Shown here: positions 13,871 through 25,345 of the stretch, in pieces | How positions within the stretch are numbered: the first letter of the stretch is position 1 | Layout: the number at the start of each line of letters is the position of its first letter | NCBI GenBank assembly: GCA_014773175.1 | Contig: VXCM01001429.1 | Location: 1 to 64,000, forward strand | Length of the DNA stretch: 64,000 nt | Reading direction: 5' to 3' | DNA from: Lucifuga dentata | Lineage: Eukaryota; Chordata; Actinopteri; Ophidiiformes; Bythitidae | Program-made: the position numbers and the translations under genes | The notes under the pieces: generated by a model | Databases searched by the model: none | What the model was told of the DNA's origin: nothing | What the model saw: the letters and a program-made list of their open reading frames with translations, nothing else

Positions 13871-13985
13871 CTACACAGCTGCAGTCATGGGATTCTTCTG
13901 TCTTGGGTTGGTTTGGTGTTGCTGTTGCTGTCTTCCTCCCTCCCCAGTATAGCCATACTGGTCTGGACTGGGATTCCCTAAGTGC
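13871..13985 (-). CDS. pard3b: pard3b last coding exon with stop codon, ending NPMTAAV
   Basis: The exon starts after GATTGATTACAG| and completes the arginine codon left open by the previous exon. It encodes HLGNPSPDQYGYTGEGGR, then a Gln/His run, then NPRQKNPMTAAV and a TAG stop at 13873-13871. SPDQY and RQKNPMTAAV match the extreme C-terminus of human PARD3B as I recall it, which fixes both gene identity and the 3' end of the coding region. The glutamine-rich insert (QQQQHQ) is not in the human sequence as remembered and may be lineage-specific. The conserved C-terminal AAV resembles a weak PDZ ligand; that is inference only. Confidence 0.92.
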
Positions 13986-14583
13986 CTGTAATCAATCAAC
14001 CATTTGCTCACGTTTACAAAGGGCACATGGTCGGCCATGTAAAATTCCATCTTGCCTTAATTATTCCAATCCAGTTTTCTCAAAAAGAGACCTAAACTAA
14101 CATTTTTACATATTGTTTAGGTTAAATGTAACTTGCAAGACCAAGCCAAAGTCTTCTATTCTTTTATCAGCAGAAGTTAGTCATACAGTACAGGCATTTA
14201 TGACAGTGAATATTCAAGGGCTAATTTTTTGTAAGATGAATTGCAAAGATCACAGAATTTACCAGTGAAAGCAAAACGTTTCACGTCAAGTTCAACTTTG
14301 GTGAACTCTCACATGCAAAGTTGGGCTGTTCACCTATAGCAAACTGTCTTAATAGCACGTACCCCAACTTGTCAGGTAAAATTAAGATTGCAAAATATCA
14401 CATTGCAGTGCAAAATGCCATATGATGTAGTTTGTGGTAAATTTTGATGTGCAAATTAAATTTGCTGTAGCAGCTTTTTGTGTGATTAAGCCCTAAAAGG
14501 AATAAAGTGATCATTTGACAAAAGCAGTAATTAATTCCCTCAGATTTTACCTGATATATTCTTCATCCTCAAATGGCTCCTAC
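13986..14583 (-). other. pard3b: pard3b intron, 598 bp
   Basis: This is the intron between the last two coding exons, with donor GTAGGA and acceptor TTACAG. No repeat or nested gene is seen. It is ordinary AT-rich sequence. Confidence 0.85.
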
Positions 14584-14709
14584 CTGTAACCCCCTCCGCC
14601 CCCAGCTCCATGGGTCATTGTGTCGTACCGAAGTCCACGAAGTGGAGGGGTAGGGGATGGGGGTACATCCTGCCGCAAGGGGCCTCTCTGCTGTGGCTGA
14701 TGGTGGGGG
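14584..14709 (-). CDS. pard3b: pard3b coding exon carrying the QDVPPSP motif
   Basis: The 126-nt exon (42 codons, phase 2 to 2) encodes a His/Gln stretch, then RGPLRQDVPPSPTPPLRGLR and YDTMTHGAGGGGGYR. GP[FL]RQDVPPSP is a signature shared by PAR-3 and PARD3B C-termini. The Ser-Pro and Thr-Pro pairs are possible sites for proline-directed kinases, which is inference. The acceptor is TTGGCTCCTAG| and the donor is TACAG|GTAGGA. Because the donor begins GTAG in this phase, failure to splice the next intron gives AGG followed at once by TAG, so an unspliced message would end right after GGGGGYR. I prefer splicing because the next exon supplies the conserved family end in matching phase. Confidence 0.93.
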
Positions 14710-14866
14710 CTAGGAGCCAAACACAAGGTGTGTTCAAACATTGTGATAATAGCAGAAGCAGAGAACCAGGAGAAGTCAAACATTAGAAATGCAGAGGAAA
14801 TCAAATAGCGCTCTGGTGCTGTCACAACACCAGGAGCAGAAAACAAGGAATCCGCCTTTTAATTAC
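14710..14866 (-). other. pard3b: pard3b short intron, 157 bp
   Basis: This is a short intron with donor GTAATT and acceptor TCCTAG, pyrimidine-rich near its 3' end. Part of it is open in one frame together with the following exon, but its length is not a multiple of three, so it is not a coding extension. Confidence 0.9.
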
Positions 14867-15076
14867 CTTGGGTGGGAGTAGTAACCTGGATCGACACCCC
14901 TAAGGTCTGCTCTTGCATATGGTTGGTTGGGGTATCCAGAGTAAGATGGACCAGACTGGGAGTTGGGGTTTGGGTAGGATGGGGCTTGGGGATATCCCTG
15001 TGAGGCCTGAGGAGGTCCAGGGTAATGACCAGACCAGGGCTGCATGGGGTAGTCAGCTGGATCCAAAGGTCCTCGT
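14867..15076 (-). CDS. pard3b: pard3b coding exon: Pro/Tyr/Gly/Ser-rich tail
   Basis: The 210-nt exon begins and ends in phase 2 and encodes 70 residues starting RRGPLDPADYPMQPWSGHYP and ending near RADLRGVDPGYYSHP. The acceptor is GTCTTCTCCAG| and the donor is CCCAAG|GTAATT. The composition is low complexity, rich in Pro, Tyr, Gly, Ser and Gln, with repeated YP and GY pairs, so it is probably disordered. The anchors to human PARD3B are GPADPVDY against GPLDPADY, and VADLRYP against RADLRGVDP, as remembered. The middle of the exon diverges, which is common for such tails. The length is a multiple of three, so skipping this exon would keep the frame. Confidence 0.93.
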
Positions 15077-16239
15077 CTGGAGAAGACAACAGCACAATTA
15101 TGAAACAAAGAATGTCAAAAGAAACAGTTACATCGTTTAACAGCTGAGTTTCCTGTTTTGAAAAACAGGCAACAAAAGACTGAGGTGGCTTTGTTAAAAA
15201 GTTTAAATAAAACTCTACTTTCATTCAATCTTAATCAACAAGTTGGCACAGAGCTTTCACTCATTTCACCAAAGTGCCAGAAAGACATGACTGACCAAAA
15301 ATGACTGAAACGTCGGTCAAAACGTGGACAGGAGTGAAGAGAGAGGGAGGGAGAAGCAGCCGTCCCAGCCAAAGATCACATAGCAGCAGAATATAAGTGA
15401 CATGTGACAGTTTTAAGTAGGCTAAGGTTCAGTTAACACGCACACACGCACGCACGCACACACACACACACACAGCTGTGGTAATCCAGTCCAGTCCTGT
15501 TAACAGATATTGATGTCTTGTGCCCAGTAGAAAGCAAGTACACAAACATGTCATCCACATAGCTAACATTATGAGGTATTACATTTTATTTCTCCCTCTC
15601 TCTTTCTCCCTTTCCATCTGCCTCTGTCTACATTTCTTCTCTTTCTGCCTTGTTATCCTCCTTTCCCTGCTCTTTGCTGTCATCTCGGTTATTGCCTCCA
15701 TATTTGCACCTGTGGTTGTACTGCTCTCACTGAGGGTAGTGGGCGTGGCTTCACAGCCTCCAACCAATCACGGAGATGACCTGTTGCTTGGAGAAGATGG
15801 CAATGTGCACACCGACCAGGGAGGCAAGTGTCTCAAATGTACAGATCTGTGCTAGTATGTACACGGACACTTGCACATATGTACACACAAAATACACACT
15901 CACTCACACAGACAGACTCCTGGTGGTCTCCATGCTGACGCCTGTGTGTGTCAATTTGGGTGGTCAGCAGTGGAAAGTGTCTAACTACCTACATGCCCAT
16001 CATTTTTGGGATATCTGCTTCTGCCCCTCCTGGCTCCGTATCAGCTGTGAGTTTGCACGTATGTGTGTGTATGTGTATGTGTGTGTGTGTGTATGTCAGC
16101 ACCGCACGCAGTTCTGCCACTCTGTCAACCTGTCATCTGTCTTGTGGTTTTCAACTTATTCTTCTACATTTATTGTAAGTCAATCTGTGTCAGCATATCA
16201 CATGTCTGTCTTCTTGATAGTTTGTTACCCTCCTTCTGG

Positions 16240-16445
16240 CAAGTCAACCAACATGTCAGTCTGCCAGCTGGTCTGTCTGCCTGTCTGTCTGCCTATCCGT
16301 CTGTCTGTGTCTGACTGCCTCTCTGCCACTCGTTTTAGAAGCTTTATTACCAATCTACAGTGTGTCTGCCAGCCAATCTGCATGGCTTTCTATTCATCTC
16401 TGAGCCTGTTTACCTGCTGCTCCTATCTGTCTGTCTGTCACTCAG
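16240..16445 (+). repeat. Degenerate (TGTC)n tract
   Basis: The sequence is dominated by TGTC and TGCC tetramers, such as CTGTCTGTCTGCC, with many substitutions. It generates the artefactual Ser/Cys/Val/Leu-rich open frames seen on the plus strand here. Confidence 0.85.
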
Positions 16446-16756
16446 TATTTGGCTCTTGGCCTCGATAATGTCACCAAGGCTGAGATAAGAGCAGAGGAGA
16501 GGTGACAGGGAAGTTAAAAAAAAAAAAAAGCGGCAAAGAGAAAAAGAGAAAATAAAAAGAAGGAAAAGCAAAGAGAAGTAAGAAAGAGATATATAGATCA
16601 AAAAGTCAGTATGTGTACATGCATGTTAAAACTTTGATTATATACACCTTAAATGGGTTAAAATTGTCATAAATTACTTCAACAAAAAATAAAATGACAT
16701 AGTATACTACACTAGTAGTACACTTTGAAAAAGATTGGCATTATGTGACGGTTTGC

Positions 16757-16807
16757 AGTAGTATTTATTGACTCAAACATGCAAAACCACCAGTATGGTC
16801 CTTTAAG
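16757..16807 (+). mobile_element. MITE family A, solo right end
   Basis: About 50 bases match the family right arm: GACTCAAACATGCAAAACCA then CCAGTATGGTCCTTTAAG. No left end is nearby, so this is a fragment. Confidence 0.6.
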
Positions 16808-17094
16808 GATCTCTGGAAGAAAGCAATTAAGAATTGAGCAGGCGGATGGAAGTGGACACATAATCAAGGGCAGTGCCAGAAGTTTGAAAATAGAGAATAT
16901 GTCTTTGCTGGGAACTGATTGGGAATCTAGTGGGATTTGACATATTGGGAATAGAGTGGAAATCCAGAGGGGATCTTTAGGGGATCCACTGTAAATCCTG
17001 TGGCAAGTTTAGAATGCGCCAGCAGAAACCCAGTCAGGACTGCACAGCAGCTGGGGATTATGGGGTAATGAGGATGGAACCCATTACTGGCATA

Positions 17095-17096
<2 letters not shown>

Positions 17097-17152
<56 letters not shown>
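17097..17152 (+). repeat. (CA)n microsatellite, about 28 units
   Basis: An uninterrupted CA dinucleotide array is directly visible. A shorter CA/CATA patch follows at 17221-17248. Confidence 0.95.
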
Positions 17153-17154
<2 letters not shown>

Positions 17155-18119
17155 TAAGCATGTGAGCACAAATGCTTATGCAGATGTACGTAAAAAATAC
17201 ACAAGATAGGACACAAAATCACGCACACACACACATACACATACACATAGCAATCTTTAGTTTAAATCCAGCGCTCCTAATCACCCCCTACCAAACTCCA
17301 CATAGTACGGAGGAGGTAAATTGGCGCACAGCTGGAGAGGCGTTAAGACCAAATGAGCAAACTCGAGGCTGTGTGTGTGAGAAAATGAGTCAGCGAGAGA
17401 CATAACAAATTTAATGAATTAAACAGCTTTGGAACAACTAGTTACCATAATTGAAAGAGTATCTCCCCCCCAAAAAAAGAAAAAAAGAGAGAGCTGAATA
17501 CATTCCAAACACTAAAAGGACCAGTTTGAAGTGGAATTCAACATATAATACCTGTTTAAGGATGAATTTCTTCATATTATTAGCTATGAAAATAAATCAA
17601 GCTCACTAGGTTACATACCCAGAAGAAGTTTTGGATAGATTTCTCTCTTATTCTGACAGTAATTGAGAGTAACATGAGCCTTTCTAATTCTTTGGTATTT
17701 CAGAGATTTCTGATGGACATATATGTACTCTGCACCTGCCTCTCTCTCTCAGCACACACACACTCTCACACATACATACACACTCTTTCACAGCAACTTG
17801 CTTAACGGCTGGATACAGCTGTTATCTGGAGATACACAACAACAGACACACACATGCTTGCAAAACTCACCCAGCTTGTGTCAGAGAGTCAAAAAAACGT
17901 CTTTAAGAAGCAGAGACGAGACATCGCGTAGTGACACAGCACATTAAAACAGAACTCCTGAGAGCCAATGACAGCCGCGGTGCAGATGGATCATCTCAAT
18001 AAAACCAAACAATAAAGCACAAACACAAACAACACGGCCTCAAAATGAAAACAGAGGAGGAGTTATAGTGGAGGGGATGAGGTTAAAGGAGGTGAGAAAA
18101 TAAGGAGAAATGGAGGGGG

Positions 18120-18127
<8 letters not shown>

Positions 18128-18162
<35 letters not shown>
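18128..18162 (+). repeat. (GA)n microsatellite
   Basis: An AG dinucleotide array sits inside a longer purine-rich stretch from 18050 to 18175. Confidence 0.9.
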
Positions 18163-18166
<4 letters not shown>

Positions 18167-20689
18167 ATAGGGAGGTCGTATGATATTTAAAGTCTGGGAA
18201 AGAAGCTCTAACTCACTTATTTCTTCTTTGCAGCACTGACTCTTCACCTTGTATTGATAGCCGTTGCGAAAATGATTTTAGATTTGAAGATAGGAAAGTA
18301 TTTCATATACTCAAATTGCATTCAACAGCGTCGGATTCTTTGTCAGCGAGAATCCCCACGTTCTGATAGTCTGGTAATAAAATAGATTAATAGTTTAAAT
18401 TGCTTCACAACTGCTGTCTTAATATGATTTTGTGAGGCAGAGTGAAAATGGAGCTGCTGTGATATAATGTCCCCAGAGTCAAACGAAGTTTAACCGAGTT
18501 TCATCTTCCTAATGTGATACTTCATTATGAAGCTTTAATCACAGAAGCGTCACAGTCCAAACAACAAGGCAATAAAAGCTTAAGTGAGAAATAATGAAAG
18601 GCAGAGAAAATATTTCATCGTCTGTTAAGGGAAAGGTAAGAAAGACAGGGAAGTGTGTTTGCACTTAAACTGCAATAAATTAAAGAAATTAAACTGCAAT
18701 AAAAATAATATTTTCATATTTTGGTTTTGAGCTACTTGGCTAAGCTTAGCTCAATGACATGAATTAATTTCTAATGGTGTTCTCTCCGCCACTACATTTA
18801 CATGCAGACTACACTTTGTTTTCTCTCTGTACTGCATTTAGGGCAAAAATGTGAGAAAGCCATACGCATGGTTCCCCAAATATACATGACACGTTGCATA
18901 GTGAAAAATGAGGAATGATGGAAAAAGTATGAGGAGATTCTGCTGGGTGAGGAAATCAATGCAGACGTGGCTAACTCTGCAACATTTAAAAGCCTGAGTG
19001 AATTAATTTCAATTTGTATAATCCAGGTCAAGTGTTCAGTGAACATATTATTATTATTATTATTATTATACAAAAGCAAAAAAGATTCAATATATTGGCA
19101 AAAATCTGAACTGCTTGTCAGTAGTAGTAGTGCTGTCATAGTGACAGCGTAGAATAAAAGTACATGCGTATTTAAATAATACAGTCAGGAGTTATTAAAG
19201 ATTCCCAGGCTAATGTGATAACCACATATCAACCAGGGAAGGAAAGCTTTGAGGGTGATTGGCAGTTGTCTTTGTTTCGCCAAGCTAAACCACGCTAAGC
19301 TGCTGTGTGAGCAGACTGCATAGGTACAGTGTGTGACATCTGGAACTGTATTAACTGCAAAGAGTGGAAAAACAAACACTCAGCAGAAGAGTGACGCATA
19401 CGGCAGCAGAGAGTTTTTATTGTTTTATTAGGAGGTAAAGAAGCCCAATAAGGTACTAAGCTGTTTTTCTACTTAAGTGGTTAAGTAGAGTGTGTGTGTG
19501 TGTGTATCAGAAACAGTACTCTGTTGGTTCAGCTGTCATTGTGAGAGTGTGTGCGTATGTCTGAGTGTGTGTGTCTAACAGGACCCCTAAACCTCCCTTG
19601 ACTCCTGACCTCTTAAAGTCACATGATACTCCGTCAGTTCCCACCAAATGCTTAAAAGATGGGGTCAAAGGTTAAGAAAGGGTATTATCAACCAAGATTA
19701 GAGGCATACCAAATACATAGACATAACATTCACACATTCAATACCATTTGGTAAAGTTAACAACCATTTGGTGGGGGACCGGGGCCACTGATGAATCTGT
19801 TAATGCAGTGAGAGTCAAACTTCACTATGCTGCTATTGTGGGTTCATTCATTGGGTTTTGACAGGTTTTGTAGGTATGTCATGTAGGACAGGTTCTTGTG
19901 CTGCCCACAAAATGCAAAAATGTTAACAAATGATGTTAGAAAATCAAAATTTCACATTTTTTGTGTTTGAAAACAAAATCTCTTAGGGTATGTTCAAGAG
20001 TAGAAGGTCTGCAAAGGGCACTTTCTGCAACCACCGAGCTAGCTAGCTAAACTGAAATCTAGGTAGCTAGCTAAGCTTTAGCATTTTGAGATGGAACACA
20101 GCGCTTTTCTGATAAGCTGAACAATTTACGATTACATATGAACAACAGGTTCTTCCAGCGGAAGAAATTATGCTACGCATGAATGTACCTTTAATTAACA
20201 AAACAGAAGTACAAAGATGTAGCACAATGTGCCGAGGGAGTGTTTCGATATGAGTAAGATCACTCTGCAGTAACGTGGAGCTTGTGTGAGTTTTAAATTG
20301 AAATCTTGCATCAACTAAATAGTTCTACATTTGAAAAGCTTGTCACACCTCATTTTGAACAAGCTGTTATGGTTTAGTAAATTATGTCACCAAGCAGCCA
20401 GCTAACAGAAAGAGAAAGCCAAATACCATGTTCATCAGTGTCAAAGATTGTTGTGGAGAGGTTTGAAAAGTATGTAAAACATAACAAATAGATGTTATTT
20501 AGCCTTAAATTGTAATAAACAACTAGACTGAAGATGCACTTATTTGTTTCTCGACCTGACTAGTGATTTTGCTTTTTGGACTATGTGCCAAAGATGTAAA
20601 TACCCAGGACTTGACAGCAGGGTCAAACCTGTGTTAAGATGGATGGCCAACGAGGATACACATGCATAAAGCAGAGCGCTGTGGAATAT

Positions 20690-21230
20690 AATCTTCATCT
20701 GTATTCCTTTCAAACATCCAAGGAGCAAAGGACAGAGAGAAGGGAGATGAATGTAAAGAGGATAAAGAGTTAGCATAAACAACACAAAGTATAACCCCAG
20801 AGGGCTGAGGAGGTGGAAGAAAAGGAAGAAGACAAGGACAAATAATAGAAGGAAGAAGAGAGAGATGGAGGGTTTCCAAAATGCAGCTTTTGCCAAAAAA
20901 GCCATGCAACTTAAAAGAAGAAGAACAGTCTGACAGTCATCTGAGAGTTGGAAAGACAAGAGGCAGACGACTGAGGAGGAATAAAAACATGAGGCAGAGA
21001 ACAATTAAAAAAGAGAAAATCTTAGATTTAGTGAGAAAAAAGAAGTCTAAGGAAGAGAAAGGCTGAATCACCGAGAAGGAAATGAGAAACTGGGGTGGCA
21101 GAAAATGAGAAGAGAGGAGGAAGAAAAAATGTGAAAAAAGAGGAAAAGAAAAAAAAGGAAAAAAGAAGGAGTAGAGAAAAAAGAGGAAAAAGGGAGAGAA
21201 TCAAGTGGCTGCACCTCAAGAGAACCAGCA
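20690..21230 (+). repeat. Long purine-rich tract (polypurine/polypyrimidine DNA)
   Basis: About 540 bases are mostly A and G on the plus strand, densest at 21100-21200. The minus-strand frames over it are Phe/Leu/Ser-rich for that reason and are not genes. Confidence 0.8.
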
Positions 21231-21519
21231 TGCTGAAGGTCAGCATCTGCTGAGAATAATGGGCACCTTAAATTAGAGAAACACACACACACACACACAC
21301 ATGCCGTTCATGTCTGAATGAAACTAAACACCATTCAGGGGCTCCTATCTGTCTTTGTCAATGAAGTTCTGTCAAATATGATTAATCCATCAGGATATCA
21401 TGAATTACAAACTTACCAGTCCAGGAAACTAAATTGATTACATTCCCATGTGCACTCTGTGTGTGTGTTTGTGTGTGCATATTACTGTGGGTTTTAGAAT
21501 ACAAAGCTGAAGTATAAAA

Positions 21520-21850
21520 AAAAAGAAAAAAAAAGAAGGACAAGGGGACTATAGGAGGATAGTGGACAGAAAATGATGAAAGACAGAGACAGAGTAAAAT
21601 ATGGTTTGTACTTAGAGGAAAAGTATGAAGAATAAGAGAGTTAAAGGAGATTTGAGAGAAGGAACACAGGAGAGACAATCAGACGAGTGCAAAAAGGGTG
21701 GAGGCGGAATTGGACAGAAGCAGAAATAGGGTAAATTAAAAATAAACGAGAGAAAAAAAATATTTGACCACAATGAAAAAACAGAGAATAAGATGAGAGA
21801 AGGAAAGAGGAGAAACGCGTTAGAGGAAAGCGAGAGAGGAACTGTGGGAT
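21520..21850 (+). repeat. Second purine-rich tract
   Basis: This is a purine-biased stretch like the one at 20690-21230, with GAGAGA and AAAGAAAA motifs. The overlapping minus-strand open frames are composition artefacts. Confidence 0.75.
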
Positions 21851-22252
21851 GAGGACCATCCAGATGGCAGGAGACTGTTGCCTCGGTAACATAGAGAGGG
21901 CAGAACAATGGGGATTTGGAATGATGTTTTGCATCCCATCATAATATGGCCGTGCCATTTCTGGAAAAAAGATCCACGGAACTGCTGCCAAAAACTACAG
22001 AGACATAATTTATACATGAAAGCTGCATGAATTCCTGTTCAAAATGTTAAACAAGAGATAAATTTAAGGATAATGAATTAATAAACTAGTGTCAGTGTTC
22101 ATATCACTTTCATTTCATTTCAAATCACGCTGAAACTGACAAACTACATGTAATAAACAATATTCATGACATTCAGAGAACATGATTTAATAGGTACCTA
22201 AAATCTACTTAAAATATAACTTAAAATAATTTAAAGAGAACAATAATTTAAC

Positions 22253-22402
22253 TTCAAAAACTATTTGTCAATAAAATCTGTTTTATATGTTAATAATTTG
22301 CCACAATAATAGAATTTCTACAGATTTCCAGAGTCATCTTGTGTACCACCAGAGGACACTTCAAGTACCACCAGTGGTACACACTGCAGTTTGAGAACCT
22401 TT
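22253..22402 (-). mobile_element. hAT-like element fragment, copy 2 (reverse orientation)
   Basis: Read on the minus strand it gives GGTTCTCAAACTGCAG, then GTGTACCACTGGTGGTAC, then GATGACTCTGGAAAT and ATTATTGTGGC. The order of matching blocks agrees with copy 1 at 1729-1860. It is a noncoding remnant within the 13.4 kb intron. Confidence 0.55.
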
Positions 22403-24885
22403 ATCTTGGAATATAAACCTCAACTACATTAACAATGCATTAAAATTAATAATAATACATTATTGTCGATTTAACCTTTTATGTTTTAAAGAGTTGAGAA
22501 ATGAAGGCATTCCTTCTTTAATTCATTTTCAAACAAGGCCGATGTGATATTTTTATGTTTAGTTTTTTCAAGTAACAAACCATTTACAAGATATTTAATG
22601 TGCAAGTAAAATGTAATTAAATGTTTTTAAACTGATTACAAACTAACACATTATTAATAGAAAAATCACTTAAATTTTGTAAGTTATACGAGCATAATAA
22701 GCTGATTGTTTTGAAATGCACGTCTATATATTATGTTGCCATGTTAAACGGCTCAAATCAAATTAGTCAGTAATAGGAACTTTTAGATGTTAATGTGCCA
22801 TAAAGTTATGAATTCAGATTGAGTAGACTGGTGGTGAATTGGTTGCACCTCATAAGTACCTGAATAGGCCATGACTGTCTATACTGGTGATAATATTCAT
22901 ATGAAAAATGGCATTTAGCAGAGCAGAAACATACAGTACATAACTGATATGCAGTTTACTGGGCCACTTCTTGAAACACCCTGGAAGCCATTAATGATAT
23001 CAGCACATCGTATTTAAAAACTCTCTGTTATTTCACATCTTGAGCCAATAAGGTTCTCCTTAGTAAGATGTAATAGTTTCAAGCTGGAGCCATTTTGCCT
23101 GCGTGTGATCACAGCAGACAAATTGCTGATGAAGTTACAATCTCTCAGCAGCCACTAATTTAGTACATGAAGAGATTTGTAATAGAAGTCTGAATCACAC
23201 ACACGGTCATTCTTACATCAGACATGCTTGCAAAAACACACACTCAAACACATGTTCCTCATACATCTTTAAAAAGTTATGGTTTGCATTACGCCAGTGC
23301 ATGAATAATTACATGAACTGTTGCTGGTCCACATCAACTTATGTCTCACTCACACCAGAAATCCTATTTACATAAATAAATGTGTACATAAATTCATGAC
23401 CTTAACACCAACATACTGATGATATTTTTTCACATCCATGTTTCAGAGGCTGTCTGTGTGGATGTTTATGCAGACCCTAACTTGAACTCTGTGAAACGGA
23501 TGCTCTGTTTGAGAGGTTGTGCAAGGAGTTCTGTTGTTAGAAAACCTTTACACCGTATCTTTAATGGAGCATAAATAAAGTCAAAAAGGGTTAAAATCTT
23601 GGAAGAAACATCGCCCACACAGTGGTAAGAGATGAAAATGGGTGCAGGCAGAAGTGGAAGACAGATTTGTGAAGGCCAAGACAAAATTAAAAGGAAAAAG
23701 AGGTGAATGCCAGCCAGCCGGGAGTGTGTGTGTGTGCGTGTGGTGTGTGTGTGTGTGTGTGTGTTCCCCTTATCATTTGTATCTGGCTCTCTGTCTTCAC
23801 TAAACACCCAGACAGTTTGATTTCAAGTCATTATATGGAATGAATCCCCATCTGCAGACAAAAATGTAGCATGTAAAGAACTGCACGTGAATCCATGTCA
23901 AGCCTCGACTCTGCACGATTTCAAAGTTTGACAATGCCTGTTTATGTAATATGGACAGTTTGCAAAAATAGGGAATTTATGAATAAATAACTTAAAGAAT
24001 TTGATACAAGTTCAAACTGTGCACAGATAAAACACTGCATCTGTATACAATAGGGGAATAGAACAGCATTAGACTAGTGTTCAACTACTAATTGGTTTCA
24101 GAATGTCTGTAAAAAACATTTGTAGCAGTAATCGGGAACTCCAGATGGCCAGCTGTTATTAGATATTAACCTTTCACAGCTGCAAGCACTGAACATTCAC
24201 AAAGGACAATGTACTGTATTTCCTTCTTCACACAGAAATATGTAAACTTAATATACAGTATGATGTCTTCTTTTTTTTATATAAAGCAACTGATGCACAT
24301 AATAAACTGAAAAATCTCATTCAATAACTGGTGAACTCATGACCTACATATTTGGAGATTGGTTATCTGCTGTGCACTACAGGCAAACCATCTGGGAAAA
24401 AAGGCAAATTTGCAATAGCCATACAAATTTTCAAACAAGTTACAGCATGAAATAATCAACAGAGTTAAGAAGTCCATCCATCCATTCATGCAGTGAAAAG
24501 GTTTGTCATTTTTAATCAACTTCAACATCTGGGTGTGTTCTGCTATTTTGCAAAATGTGAGTAAAATTCACTATTTGGAGCAAGCATCCTTCAATCTAGA
24601 AGCACTGTACTGCTCAATATCACAAACTCTATATTCTAAAACCTGTTAAGTTTTCTTTGGTGGGAGCCTGAAAGAGAAATTTCCACCATCACCCAGACTA
24701 AAGCAAACATCTTATATTCTTGTCATGCAGGGACCTGCTGATTCTGCAGCACATTATAGGTTGTAACCCATCATTTTAGAGGCTGTGCTTAAGATCAAAG
24801 TTCCGTTCACAACGCTTTAAAGGAGCAACGGGTGAACATGTCAGAAACACTAGAAGCTAGGAGCAAGATGAGGCCGGGGGGGGGG

Positions 24886-24981
24886 NNNNNNNNNNNNNNN
24901 NNNNNNNNNNNNNNNNNNNNNNNNNNNNNNNNNNNNNNNNNNNNNNNNNNNNNNNNNNNNNNNNNNNNNNNNNNNNNNNNN
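24886..24981. other. Assembly gap, 96 N
   Basis: This is a run of 96 N between a G-run (24875-24885) and a (GA)n array (24982-25024). It is a sequencing gap over difficult simple sequence, and the true length is unknown. Confidence 0.98.
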
Positions 24982-25029
<48 letters not shown>

Positions 25030-25224
25030 TGAGAGACATTCCATCTCCCTCCAGAGCAGAATGAAACAATATTCAACAATGTCCTTTTCACCCCAAGTTC
25101 AGAGTGAACAGGGAAGAATGGAGGGGGGCTGAAAAAGAGAACAAGGCAAAGACGAATGGAGGAAATGGAACCGAATAGAAGAAAGACATATGGACAGAGT
25201 GTGGGGACACAAGGAAACAAAAAA

Positions 25225-25345
25225 AAAATCTGTTTTCTAATTACTAACAATCCAATTATCACTCTAACGAGGAAGTGACAGCCTGGCCAGGAACACGAAC
25301 AGCAACTCTGATTGGCTCTTATAATCCAATTAGAGTATTTACAAG
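25225..25345. promoter_or_regulatory. Possible conserved noncoding block in the 13.4 kb intron
   Basis: This is a short complex stretch with TCTAATTACTAAC, AATCCAATTATC, TGATTGGCTC and TAATCCAATTAGAG. TAATCC and TAATTA are homeodomain-type cores. It stands out from the simple-repeat background. Enhancer function is inference only. Confidence 0.25.

Noticed and set aside
15520..16468. Hydrophobic and Cys/Ser-rich plus-strand open frames of 111 and 230 codons.
   Set aside because: They cover pyrimidine-rich, GT and TGTC repeat DNA. No start context, homology or domain was seen for the full frames.
17961..17985. Plus-strand ATGACAGCCGCGGTG reads MTAAV, the same residues as the Pard3b C-terminus.
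   Set aside because: It is on the wrong strand, has an in-frame stop two codons before the ATG and no further family residues. The true end was found on the minus strand at 13871.
20540..22017. Several Phe/Leu/Ser-rich minus-strand frames up to 154 codons.
   Set aside because: They are the complement of purine-rich tracts, and their composition follows the tract.
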